Positions 11,701 through 20,094 of a DNA stretch of 64,000 nucleotides are shown piece by piece. The translations under genes and the position numbers were made by a program. Each line of letters opens with the position of its first letter. Within the stretch, counting starts at the first letter, position 1. Source of the DNA: Diphasiastrum complanatum (Eukaryota > Streptophyta > Lycopodiopsida > Lycopodiales > Lycopodiaceae); NCBI GenBank assembly GCA_029204225.1, contig MU832172.1, forward strand, positions 19,592-83,591, read 5' to 3'. The notes below the pieces were generated by a model, which was given only the letters and a program-made list of their open reading frames with translations, made no database searches and was not told where the DNA came from.

Positions 11701-12575
11701 GATTTACTCTTAGTGACTATGATCCTTCCATGTATCTAAAGTTTGTTGATAGCAATATTTTCATTCTTCTAATTTATGTTGATGACATTATTCTTTGTGG
11801 AAGTTGTATCAAGCTAGTTGATGAAACCAAGCTAGCACTTGGATGTGAGTTTAAAATGCAAGATCTAGGAGAGATACATCACATCCTAGGCCTAGAAATT
11901 GATTTTTATGAAAATCATGTCTTTATATGCCAATCTAGATATGCTCACTCTATGTTGAAAAAATTCCATATGGAAAATTCTAAGAGCATAGATACTCCAA
12001 TGGAGCAAATTGTAAAAGATCCTAACAAAGGTGATGAAAGATCCTTTGAGGACATCACACTTTTTAGGAGTCTTGTATGCTCCTTGATTTGGGTTACCAT
12101 TAGTTTTTGTGTGCACAAATTGAGTCAATTTATGCTAGAACCTAAGATCCATCATTGGAAGATGGCCAAGAGGATTCTAAGATATGTATCTTCATCTTGT
12201 GATTATGGTCTACTCTATAAAAGTGAAGATCTATCCATTATTGGCTACTCGGATTCGGACTTTGCAAGTGACAAGATGGATCGAAAGTCTATTAGTGCAT
12301 ACACTATCTTTCTTGGAGGCAATATAATATCTTGGCTTTCCAAAAAGCAAGATACTATATCTCTCTCTTCATGTGAGGCCGAGTACAAAGCACTCACTAC
12401 AACTACCAAAGAAGTGCTTTGGATCAAGAGGTTATTAATGGAACTAAAGTGCATCAAGGAGGATGATCTACCAATGATCAAGTGTGATAACATCTCAGCC
12501 CAAGCTCTTGCCAATAATCCCATATTTCATGCAAGAAGCAAGCACATAGAAGTGGCACACCATTTTGTGAGATAA
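8751..12575 (+). CDS. Copia-2 gag-pol polyprotein with premature stop
   Basis: The start is taken at 8751 (MSSMGSSLLEPSERL, the usual copia gag opening); an in-frame ATG at 8697 adds 18 unlikely residues. Parts in order: gag, with the zinc knuckle CFYCGKKGHYATNC; protease WYIDSGASSHVC; integrase zinc finger (HRRLGHPNHKS ... CEACAIAKSHK) and core (FIDDYTRFTWIYLL, LRSDGGGEY, SPSQNGVAERNNRSL); RT (SNAFLNGYLEEEIYMEQP, SLYGLKQAPRSWY, LLIYVDDIILCG); RNase H (YSDSDFASD, LSSCEAEYKAL, RSKHIEVAHHFVR). A TAA at 12573 replaces the expected Glu/Gln codon after HHFVR. The same frame then continues with KLIGGEIYLEHV to a natural stop at 12723-12725. The RNase H entry reads LIWVTISFCVHKLSQ, lacking about five residues present in Copia-1 (TITRPDLSYC). 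Otherwise the 1,270-codon frame is unbroken. Confidence 0.96.
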   Translation: MSSMGSSLLEPSERLTTSNYSIWKMRMESILILQDVMDIVLGLDEEPQVLQEVQKYKKRARMALHYIKMNVSNEILREIGTCTTAKEAWDCLKTIYEAKNTSRLLTLRNQIFQSSQKSDESASSYVLRVKDIHRELACIGDSINQNELVQVILNGLRSEFDNLVQSYAIKEELPSLEALQSVLISEESRQEYKLLRMDKLSLTHNDGKALFAKDKHKERSKNQHQQSSSKDKVKSKDKDEEEDDSSNASSSKLKKKKKIKCFYCGKKGHYATNCFKKKNQLKQANITNEKEDTIASDGEGSLMVSSFSSTPFKKDGLWYIDSGASSHVCSSKDSLSSIAPYDGVKKSIYTANDFECPIEGIGNIPLKLASSKVLSLSRDLYVPKLTKNLISVGKLLDNGLDVKFNVDTCTIKKNDEILALGSIFGGIYKLDPNEYVNACNVALVNKLSMEELWHRRLGHPNHKSMLSMIKESKAIGLPKSFSKKIKPCEACAIAKSHKNPFTRSSIKSKHPLELIHSDVHFSSTTSKRGATCFVTFIDDYTRFTWIYLLASKSMVFDHFLIFKAYVEKQFSFKIKALRSDGGGEYISNKFQDFCELEGIKREFFCAYSPSQNGVAERNNRSLCECAKSMRIEASLPKDFWGEAINCANYLCNRLPHIALGGKSPYEILFLKKPKVDHLRVSRCLCFVHIPLETRKKEDPSACKGIMVGYPSTKKAYRVFILSTSQVIESRDVVFHEDQHSSFEEAEIKKSMDASSIIDFEDNHDVMGSRFEEDSPRIFSPRRSMRDRSEPKRLSYVDKGKQVDLDSTNYVFYVSHEEPKNVQEALNTKEWYDAMKQEYDALITNNTWELVDPPSNKHVIGCKWVFRIKFNHDGTINKHKARLCAKGFAQIHGLDYEETFGPVAKMVTIRILISLACFFKWRVFQLDVSNAFLNGYLEEEIYMEQPQGFIKDESKVCLPFKSLYGLKQAPRSWYSRLNSFLISLGFTLSDYDPSMYLKFVDSNIFILLIYVDDIILCGSCIKLVDETKLALGCEFKMQDLGEIHHILGLEIDFYENHVFICQSRYAHSMLKKFHMENSKSIDTPMEQIVKDPNKGDERSFEDITLFRSLVCSLIWVTISFCVHKLSQFMLEPKIHHWKMAKRILRYVSSSCDYGLLYKSEDLSIIGYSDSDFASDKMDRKSISAYTIFLGGNIISWLSKKQDTISLSSCEAEYKALTTTTKEVLWIKRLLMELKCIKEDDLPMIKCDNISAQALANNPIFHARSKHIEVAHHFVR

Positions 12576-12743
12576 AAGCTTATTGGAGGAGAAATCTATT
12601 TGGAGCATGTCAACTCGTCCTCTTGTATTGCCGATCTACTCACCAAGCCTTTGAGCAAAAGTGCTTTCATCAAGAATAGATCTAATCTTGGAGTTATATC
12701 AAGATCAATGCTCAAATCTTCATAGATAATTTTTTAGGAGGAG

Positions 12744-13480
12744 TGTGAAGAATTCAAAAAGATTATCTATGTTAGATATAGGGGTCTTATGTTTTTTACA
12801 TCAAGCATCTAGGTGTAGGATGTTGATAGGAATAAATTTGGCATAGATGGCAAATTATGCATTTCCACTTGTAATGCCACTATTGAGCCAAAATAGAGTA
12901 AGAGGCTAAACACTTGCTAATTAGAGTGTAGACAAGTGTAAAGTTTTTGTTTGATGAATTCCAAGAGGTCCAATAGGATATAGAGGTGGAACCTTGTGAG
13001 GTCCAATAGGAAATTGAGGTGTGCTTGAATATAGTCCAATAGAATTAAGAGGTGCATAGATCAATGATCCAATAGGATCAAGAGGTGACAAAATGTGGTC
13101 CAATCATAGTTAAGCATAGTGGTAGCTCGTGGACCTACTAGTATCATTGTACTCCTCATTTTGAAGTCAATTGATTTGGTGATTTCATGGATTTTGTGAG
13201 TTATTGGATTTCTAGCTTTCTCTCTCTACCTGAGAGCTCTTGATGCATTTTCTCTCTCTACCCGAGGAGAGCAGCTGTTTTTTACTTAGATTATTGTTTG
13301 AATACTTCCCACACGTGTGAGTGAGAGTTGGAAGTGATTGAATGCATGTAGTAGTGTATTTTTTCCATAGGATTCAAGATTGATCTCGAATCTCAATCTA
13401 GTCTTGATCTTGGTGCATCTACACACCTTAGGAGATCACAAGTACATGTAGTGGACAGTCCACACGTGTGAAATTCAACA
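12744..13480 (+). repeat. Copia-2 3' LTR
   Basis: It begins TGTGAAGAATT after the purine tract AGGAGGAG and ends AAATTCAACA before CATAT. It is the same length as the 5' LTR. Differences include CGAG versus CAAG near 13262 and small changes near 13290 and 13360. Confidence 0.95.
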
Positions 13481-13485
13481 CATAT
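13481..13485. repeat. Target-site duplication of Copia-2, right copy (CATAT)
   Basis: Second copy of the 5-bp duplication at 6703-6707, directly after the right LTR. It sits inside the codons for Gly-His-Met of the third gag knuckle. Confidence 0.95.
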
Positions 13486-15032
13486 GCCCCATCCCTTGGC
13501 ATGGATAACATTGTATGTTATTTTTAACTAGATAAGATATTTTGTTTGAATTATTTCCATTATTATAATTCTTTCTATACTGTTCTTGGCTACATTGTGG
13601 TTGACAATATGACGTATTGGCATTTGTGGTTGAGAACAAGTCAAATAGACCGGATAATAAGGAAGTCCATTATATGGTGGTGCATAATTCATATTTTGTG
13701 TAGACAATCCATTATAAAATGCTAGTGTAGGTAACACAACAGGAGGATAATTTTGTCCATGATTATATTCAGGATTTACATTAGCCGCTAGAGGATTTCT
13801 TAATTTACCTCCTCATCCATTTTTGTTATAATAGCATTCTGTATTATTATGATTTGATCTTCTACAAATTTCACAAAATTTTGAGGTCAAAGGCATATTC
13901 ATTGGTAATGGTGGAGGTATAGAAGGTGGTGGATACAATTGTTGTTGATAAGGACAATTATTGGCGATATGTCCACTACCTCTACAGTTAGTACACCATA
14001 CTCCTAGTCTTTGAGGTTCATTATGTCCTTTTATATTGAGCTCACCAATTTTTTGACTGACTGTGTTTAATAATTCATCTTTCACTTGCCTTAATGAATT
14101 CCTTAATACTTCCTCAAAATTATTTTCTCTATTCTTATCTTCTCTTGATCCTTTATTAAAATTTGGATTATCTTCTAAAGATACATCCACCCATGCTTTT
14201 TGTCTTGTTTTAGAGGATTCTCCCATAACTTTAGTAGTTGTTCCAAAGCTATAGCTCTTGAAACTGCATCTTCAAATGTTTTTGGTGATTTAGAAGTGAG
14301 AACATACGCCATCTCATAGGGTAATCCAGGTACAAACCAAGCTATGAAAAATTCCTCTCTCGGAGGTTCTGGTAGCTTTTTGGCCAAAGATTGTATTTTA
14401 CTCACAAAATCTTTAACAGTTTCTTTTTCTCTCATCTTGATTTGACTTAATTGTCTTATAATTTGATTAGCATAGTTGATTTGTCTGTATCTATCCAAAA
14501 AATTGGTTTTCAATTTATCCCAAGTAGATACTTTACTATAATTCAACTATGAATACCATTCTAGAGCTGACCCCTCTAAAGTAGCAGGAAACAGTCTAAA
14601 CATATCTTCATCATCGTCTTCTAAATGTGCTCGACACACATTCATGAATCTTTGAATATGTAAATCTGCATCCTCATCTTCTCTTCCTTTAAAAGTTGGA
14701 AGGACTGCATGAGTCCTCCCATTTTTATTTCTTCATGTGTTTCTTCCAGTTTTAGATGAGTATGATATATTGCTTGTGTTATTCTTGTCATTTATGTTAT
14801 TTGATAATTCTTCCTCCGTTGTTTTTGAATTTTCTATGATCTTATTTGAATCCTTTATTGATGATGTCTTATCTGGTGAGAATGCTCTTTCTTTTGTTAT
14901 TGGTTCACTTATGCTGTTTATAATTTCTCTAGTTTCTCTGGCTAGCTTCTCAAATATTTCTTTTTTCCAAGCTCTTCCTTCAGCTCTTCGATCTCTCTCT
15001 TCTCTTTGTTTGTCAAACTGAATATCACTCAT
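13481..15032 (-). pseudogene. Gypsy-A gag, 5' part, broken by Copia-2
   Basis: On the minus strand gag opens MSDIQFDKQREERDRRAEGR (15032). About 300 bases later it shows the classical capsid segment in other frames: FKGREDEDADLHIQRF, FPATLEGSALEWYS, STWDKLKTNFLDRYRQ and KMREKETVKDFVSKIQSL. The nucleocapsid part has three C-X2-C-X4-H-X4-C knuckles: CTNCRGSGHIANNC, CEICRRSNHNNTEC and, across the Copia-2 insertion, CYPCQGMGHMANEC. Gag packages element RNA into particles. Frameshifts near 14730 and 14220 and a stop near 14548 break it. A Gln/Pro/Asn/Tyr-rich stretch (about 13530-13810) separates knuckles two and three. Confidence 0.9.
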
Positions 15033-15518
15033 TCAAGACATTCATGTGGTTTACTTTGAGTGACTTCCCGTCTACTTCAAAATAACACCTAAAGGTCATC
15101 ATAACAAAGTTCCTTCCAAGAATTCACCAATATTATCACTTAATATCATTCGTCCAACATCATCAAAACATTTTTATCATAGTATAGTCAATTTTAAAAA
15201 TTCCAACTTTTTTGTTCATTGACTTAACTAATATTTATAGATTGTAACTATTAAATTCCTGAGATTCCGAAGTATGCCAAGTACCAAACATGTATATTTG
15301 AGCTATTATGCGGAAAGTTCATGTTTCAAAGAAAAAGGTAAGTTTTAGATCAAACTCTCTTGGATCACCAAGATGCATAGAATTAGCTCCTATATTAAAT
15401 AACTAACTCTTGAGAATAAAAAGAGATTTCTGCTGAAGGAAAGCATATTCTCAAGTAAAATCATAGTGGTCTATGGGTTGAAGTCATTCATCACAAGCAA
15501 TCTCTAATATAGAGATCT
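15033..15518 (-). other. Spacer upstream of Gypsy-A gag with a short coding-like tail
   Basis: Nothing complete. From about 15120 to 15030 on the minus strand a short open stretch reads FVMMTFRCYFEVDGKSLKV, which looks protein-coding but has no clear start and overlaps the gag ATG region. The rest (15130-15518) is AT-rich with no recognised signal; no LTR boundary or primer site was found. Confidence 0.4.
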
Positions 15519-15842
15519 TTAATCATCATCTATATAGATATCATTGAAAATATCTATCAATATATTTCTCGCAATATCCATAGATTGAACAAGATTGTTA
15601 AATGAATGTTGTTCTTGTTCTCCCCAATAGAAGTATTCGCTATTACCCAACTCACTCAATGATTCTGTTATTTCAAGGTAAGATGGTATAAATCTGCTCC
15701 ATCCCTCTGTTAAGGATAAAATGCCTTGTACTTCTTGAATAGTGGTCGGAGTAGGCCAACTCTGAGAGAAAGCTTGATTAGTTTCAACTATGGGCTGAAT
15801 TGTTTCTATATTGTTCAAGGATGGTATATAAGGTAATCTCAT
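15519..15842 (-). CDS. Small ORF resembling an RT-connection segment
   Basis: A clean 107-codon frame. Residues about 30-85 read QEVQGILSLTEGWSRFIPSY, then EITESLSELG and FYWGEQEQHSF. This follows the layout of the gypsy/pararetrovirus RT connection region (EV..FLGL..YYRRFIP.., then F.W......F..L), but key Gly and Tyr residues are replaced. It has no RT active site and ends in an acidic tail. It is the last of a run of small same-strand ORFs. It could be a decayed RT scrap with a chance open frame, or a small protein derived from that domain. Confidence 0.5.
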   Translation of the reverse strand: MRLPYIPSLNNIETIQPIVETNQAFSQSWPTPTTIQEVQGILSLTEGWSRFIPSYLEITESLSELGNSEYFYWGEQEQHSFNNLVQSMDIARNILIDIFNDIYIDDD

Positions 15843-15884
15843 ACTATAGTCATATATCTTCTGTAATAAACACTTATATTGCTT

Positions 15885-16160
15885 CTATAGATGTTCTGGG
15901 GCCTTGATAGAATAACTTCCACTGGGTAAACTTTCCTCTATGGTTTCACTAATTTCAGAGTCTACTGTGGCCCAACATATGCCATTCATGGTATATTCTA
16001 TATTTAAATATTTATGATCAATTAAATCCAATTCATATAATGTTTTTAGAAACTCTAATATCACTTTTCTTTGAGATTCAGACTTTATCCAAAATTGATA
16101 ACAATCTATAGCTATAGTAACAAGATAACTGTCTCTCTCTCTATTTATTAGTCCTAGCAT
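15885..16160 (-). CDS. Unrecognised 91-residue ORF
   Basis: A clean frame that overlaps the preceding ORF by 20 bases, with a normal ATG. It has aromatic residues spread along its length (DCYQFWIKSESQRK, ICWATVDSEISE), no signal peptide and no membrane segment. No known family comes to mind. The overlap and spacing with neighbours are compact, as in viruses or polycistronic element genes; whether it is made is unknown. Confidence 0.4.
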   Translation of the reverse strand: MLGLINRERDSYLVTIAIDCYQFWIKSESQRKVILEFLKTLYELDLIDHKYLNIEYTMNGICWATVDSEISETIEESLPSGSYSIKAPEHL

Positions 16161-16476
16161 TTTTTATTACTTTCACTATCTTGTAAACATGTTTAGATTC
16201 ACTTTGTTCCCAAGTTTGTCGATAAGAATGCCAAATTCCCTTGATTAATACTTCATATTTCCTTACTAAGTTTCCTTGAGTATTGGTTTGAGTTACTCTT
16301 ATTTCACCTATTCCATGTGAGGTTTCCTTAGGAGATTCATACCATATACAGTTTCCTTTATACAATACCTCACAAGGTCTATTCCACTCGGGATGTTCAT
16401 GATATGGAATTTTAGATTCGTCAATTTTCTCTTCCTTTTGATATATTTTAAGTCGTTTCTTTAGCACAAATTTCAT
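16141..16476 (-). CDS. Unrecognised 111-residue basic ORF
   Basis: A clean frame opening MKFVLKKRLKIYQKEEKIDE and rich in Lys, with YHEHPEWNRPCEVLYKGN and regularly spaced Trp and Tyr, and ending in a basic tail (YKIVKVIKNARTNK). The pattern of beta-strand-like alternation with Trp suggests a folded small protein, but no family is recognised. It starts 30 bases after the stop of the 208-residue ORF. Confidence 0.4.
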   Translation of the reverse strand: MKFVLKKRLKIYQKEEKIDESKIPYHEHPEWNRPCEVLYKGNCIWYESPKETSHGIGEIRVTQTNTQGNLVRKYEVLIKGIWHSYRQTWEQSESKHVYKIVKVIKNARTNK

Positions 16477-16505
16477 ATTCCAACATCATATAGATATATA
16501 AGTAA

Positions 16506-17132
16506 TTAATATGGCTTTACATAATCTAAATTTATTCCTCCCATAAATTTACGAATATGCCTATGATACTTATGGGGCACACGTTTATAAGGGGGAGTTA
16601 GAAATAGCCATACTATTTTAGTGATCGGTCGTATCAATCTAACATAGTCTATTATGTTTTTCTCTTCAACAATTTGATAAGTTCTCCATACTAGATGAAA
16701 ATAGAGACAATTTACTTTAAGCTTGTCCACAAAACCAGTGCCTATAAAAAAAGATAATGCAGATCTTCTTGCTTGATCATAAGGATATGCATATCTGTAT
16801 AAACCTACTATTGTTGTTTTATTTAACAGATTAGCTTCCCATCCATAATCGTTGGTTTTAGTATAATAATCTTCTCTATAGGGATTAGGTAGTACCAAGG
16901 AGTTATAAGAAAGACTATATGGTGGTTCTGTAGGATAAACAGTATATCTCACTCCTATAATGGCATGTAATAAGTAGTACTTTAAACCCTCAGGTAGATT
17001 GGTAATATTTTCACAAAGGTTATACCACCAACATAATTCTATTTCATAAGGAGATAAGACACTAAGAATCCACTCTAAATCATAATGGTACAAATCACCT
17101 TCCCTTCTAGAATGCAGACTATCATTGATCAT
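16506..17132 (-). CDS. Unrecognised 208-residue ORF
   Basis: The largest member of the small-ORF run and free of stops, in sharp contrast to the broken elements on both sides. It is rich in Tyr, Trp, Leu and Ile (SPYEIELCWWYNLC, KYYLLHAIIGVRYTVYP, TKIVWLFLTPPYKRVPHKYH). It lacks an obvious signal peptide, zinc motif or catalytic pattern. Hydrophobic stretches are short, so an integral membrane protein is unlikely. Position upstream of a gypsy gag recalls the extra upstream ORF of Ogre/Tat elements, but no similarity to those was recognised. Function unknown. Confidence 0.5.
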   Translation of the reverse strand: MINDSLHSRREGDLYHYDLEWILSVLSPYEIELCWWYNLCENITNLPEGLKYYLLHAIIGVRYTVYPTEPPYSLSYNSLVLPNPYREDYYTKTNDYGWEANLLNKTTIVGLYRYAYPYDQARRSALSFFIGTGFVDKLKVNCLYFHLVWRTYQIVEEKNIIDYVRLIRPITKIVWLFLTPPYKRVPHKYHRHIRKFMGGINLDYVKPY

Positions 17133-17411
17133 CTTTAGTAGTATTATTCATTATGGACGAAGGTCGTATGGATATCTTGTATTTTGTGTATAATTTTTTT
17201 TTTATTGTAATATGAATTGACGATCTAGATTTATTTCATTTTAACTAGAGTATTCATATGCATCTCAATACTGATTATTTTCAGTCATATCGTCCATTAT
17301 TAAGCAAAGTCAATATTGAACATGGACCTATATAATCATGTATTATATGTTTCTTCACAAAGAGTTACATAATAAACTAGTTATAGATCTCATATATAAT
17401 CTCTAGGTACT

Positions 17412-17585
17412 CTATGACTTTTTGAAGACCGGACACGTAGGATATTCCGGATAAGTTAAATATTCGACTAATATATCCAACAATTCTCGTTCTATTTTAG
17501 AGTCTCTTAGCAAGGATAGCATTTCTATAACCTCCACTACTCTAACTCTCCAATTATGAACAGTTAGGGCTGAAGGCACCTCCAT
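17412..17585 (-). CDS. Unrecognised 57-residue ORF
   Basis: A short ATG-to-stop frame, MEVPSALTVHNWRVRVVEVI onward, ending TYPEYPTCPVFKKS. It has an amphipathic helical middle (EMLSLLRDSKIERELLDILV). It precedes the 208-residue ORF on the same strand. It is short enough to be chance, but its composition is protein-like. Confidence 0.3.
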   Translation of the reverse strand: MEVPSALTVHNWRVRVVEVIEMLSLLRDSKIERELLDILVEYLTYPEYPTCPVFKKS

Positions 17586-17654
17586 GTTTAAATGATACTT
17601 TTTTATTCATAAAGGACTTTTTGTTTTTTGTTTTTTATCTTATGATCTGTCTTG

Positions 17655-17865
17655 ATTCATAACAACATCAAACAATAGTTGAGATCTTGAAAGGATTTCT
17701 CTTCTATAGATGTCCAATTAAAAGTAACGTCTTTCTTAAGAAGATTATATAAGGGTGTAGATATTTGATCATAATTCCGTATAAATCTTCTATAGTAACC
17801 ACATAATCCTAGAAACACTCTTACTTCATGAACATCTTTTATAGAAAAAAGATTTATCTTTATCT
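17655..17865 (-). pseudogene. Ty3/gypsy RT connection fragment
   Basis: The minus strand reads VHEVRVFLGLCGYYRRFIRN, then YDQISTPLYNLLKKDVTFNW. This is the typical thumb/connection segment after gypsy RT. No RT active site or RNase H is joined to it here; the sequence upstream (17916-18182) is a different unrecognised frame. Confidence 0.75.
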
Positions 17866-17915
17866 TATTGAACTATTCATCTTTGAATTATTCTTTCAGT
17901 CACTCCAAATGATTA

Positions 17916-18182
17916 TCATTTAAGCATTTTATATACTTCTATGGCAATATGAACTAGGATACCACTAGAGTATTTGGCTTTCATGGATCTAAATCCCATT
18001 GTGGTCGCCATAAAACATGTGGTACATTTGGTGTGTTGCTTAATAGTGTTCATAACAGTATAGCGGGGTTTTGGTATGATTATGAAGCCAACCATTGGGT
18101 TTCTAGTTCGAATATTGCCATAGATTATACTAGAAGGTAACTTAAGTTCGAACCCATTCACCTCATAAGTAATCCATCTCAA
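17916..18182 (-). CDS. Unrecognised 88-residue ORF
   Basis: An open frame with VNGFELKLPSSIIYGNIRTR and QHTKCTTCFMATTMGF. No known family is recognised. It lies just upstream of the RT connection fragment on the same strand and could be a decayed part of the same element. Confidence 0.25.
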   Translation of the reverse strand: MRWITYEVNGFELKLPSSIIYGNIRTRNPMVGFIIIPKPRYTVMNTIKQHTKCTTCFMATTMGFRSMKAKYSSGILVHIAIEVYKMLK

Positions 18183-20090
18183 ATATTCTTTTCAATGATA
18201 TAAATGTTTTTCATTTACTAATCCTTGTCTTCTCTCCAATCAAGCAAACTTACTTTGATTCAATCTTTGATGCAATTGCCATGATTTATCTACGAAAGCT
18301 TGACCTTTTTTCTTCAATGGTTTTATCGTGATAATGTATGTGGTCTTGGAAATATATAATATATATATAGCTCTAATGGTGTTTTTCAACCACTTTGAGC
18401 GATAGCTTCTCCATGTTTTTCAATGGATTAGCAATAGCTGATTTATCATGCTAAGTATATTTGTTAAGCATTACACATCACTCAAACAAATTTATGACAA
18501 AATTCTTTCAAAAGACATGTTTTTCAATTTTAGCAAATTCTATGAGTTTGAAGGATCAATTTACCTTTTTGGATCATTCGGATCCGAGTTACGGATTAGA
18601 AGTTATAGCCATTTGAAAATCCTTAATAAGTTTAACTCTTGAAAAGCATATATAATATTCCATTATAAAAAAATAGAATCTAATTGTTCTTTATTTTTTG
18701 GAGTTTTTACAGCAAAAGGTAAATCTGTAATTCATTATACTATTAAAAACATACCATTTACTGTATACTATGGGTTATAGATTCAATATCAGCACATAAA
18801 TCCATTTTTTTTAAATTCATAAAAAACAGATACTTAGTATTCATAATAACCGAAAAACCCAGACATGCTTAACCAAATGATTAAACCAAAAAATACAGTA
18901 AAAAGGTAAATGATTTCACCTTAGATGCTTATGCTCTGACTTAAATTTCAAGGAGGGTCCTTCAGATAAAGTCATGTCTTCCACATTTGAGTCACTCTGC
19001 ATTTTTCTTCAGTAGCCCACATAATTTACTGCCAGATTGCCGGTTCCATCAATATCTTTACCGGGTCGTCTCTTTCACCCAAAAGTTTTGAAGCAAGAAG
19101 AAAGAGGGGGGGATTTGCTGAAGGAATAAGGGATACAAACAGAGCGACAAAGAGAGATCGGACGAGAGAGGAGATAGATGGAGTGCGACCTCAGAGAATC
19201 GGATGCATAGGGATGGATCGTGACTGTGAGGGAGATAGGGAGAGGGGTAGGTCCGCAGGTGCAAACATATGGGAGCAGATGCACAGGTGGATAGGGTGCA
19301 TAGGTAGGAAAGGGGAATGGTGTGCAAGTAGCCAACTGTAGGGAGGGATCAGGTGAGAGGGAGGACAGGAGTGTAGAGGGAGAATAGAGGTATAGTTCAG
19401 AACTGTGGGAGAGAGATAGAATGGAAGGGATGCGTTGCGAAAGAGAGATGTGATTGTAGGAGCAACATTGTCCACACATCCTTCCTATAGAAGAAGCACA
19501 ATCCACACTAGTTTTTTTTTTCAAAAAAATTGTCTCCATGAATCTTCTTTCCAAGAGAATCGAAATGAGTGCTGATCTCTCTATCACCTCTTGCAAAGAA
19601 CAAGGTTTTGCATTCTTACTCAATGGAAATAGCCATAACTCTTCTCTGATCAAGAATTAGGACTACCAAGGAACTAATCTCCGCTCACAGAATGTAGGAA
19701 TGACAAGAAAAACTCCTCTGCTCTCCATGAACGAATCAATGAATTTCTGAATGCTTCTCCTTTTCCAATCCTCGTGAGAGAGAGAACGAGGCAGTTACTA
19801 ACCTCTCACTTTCAAACACCATCCATTTTTGGCTTTCCATTGAATCCATTTCATGGATTCGACTTTACTCATTTTCATAAGAACTTTCAGTTCCATTTGA
19901 CAAGTGTCACTTAATGATATGTGGGCTCTGAATTATCGAAGAGTCCATGGTAGGACCACTTCCAACGACTTTTAGAAGTGTACTTTCTTCAAAACTGACC
20001 TTCAATAAGCTTATAGCACCTTTCACATCATTTCTTTGTCTCATTTTGAAAACCACCACATGAATATGTGTTTGGCCTCTCAACATAATT
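18183..20090. other. Unassigned stretch with pyrimidine-biased tract
   Basis: No gene could be supported. From about 19080 to 19480 the plus strand is strongly purine-rich (GAGGGAGA-type), so the minus strand is CT-rich. Three long overlapping minus-strand frames there (up to 192 codons, Ser/Pro/Leu-rich) look like consequences of this bias. An open minus-strand stretch at 19660-19500 (SLQEVIERSALISILLERR) looks more protein-like, but no family is recognised. A short AT microsatellite lies near 18350. Confidence 0.35.
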
Positions 20091-20094
20091 TTGA

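Larger units (their letters stand above)
6708..13480 (+). mobile_element. Copia-2: nearly intact Ty1/copia retrotransposon
   Basis: A 6.77-kb element with 737-bp LTRs, a TGGTATCAGAGC primer site, one long gag-pol frame, a purine tract and a CATAT target duplication. The LTRs differ at roughly a dozen positions by eye, so the insertion is young compared with its neighbours. It is unusual in carrying a third, partial LTR between the left LTR and the leader. Two lesions were seen in the coding part: a TAA codon near the end of RNase H and an in-frame loss of about five codons before RNase H. A relative of this family is truncated at 24576-26032. Confidence 0.95.
1744..15120 (-). mobile_element. 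Gypsy-A: Ty3/gypsy retrotransposon, interrupted by Copia-2
   Basis: Read on the minus strand, the parts come in gypsy order: gag (15032 to 13481), a break filled by Copia-2, end of gag (6707 to about 6600), protease and RT (6595 to 4035), RNase H and integrase (4060 to 2439), then an extra ORF (2202 to 1900). RT and RNase H wording (FMEGFSGYNQ, FLDDFSVFS, LLADHLSRI) resembles the Athila/Tat branch, as judged from memory of the family. At least three frameshifts in pol and one in gag make it non-autonomous. The 3' LTR is not visible, presumably lost to or lying beyond Copia-1. The 5' LTR was not located. Confidence 0.85.

Noticed and set aside
15519-17585. Assignment of the small-ORF run to an endogenous plant pararetrovirus
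   Set aside because: No movement protein, coat-protein zinc finger, protease or RT core was seen among the ORFs. One RT-connection resemblance is not enough.
19058-19653. Three long overlapping minus-strand frames, up to 192 codons, Ser/Pro/Leu-rich
   Set aside because: They coincide with a strongly purine-biased tract on the plus strand, which removes stop codons. The translations are low-complexity with no motif.
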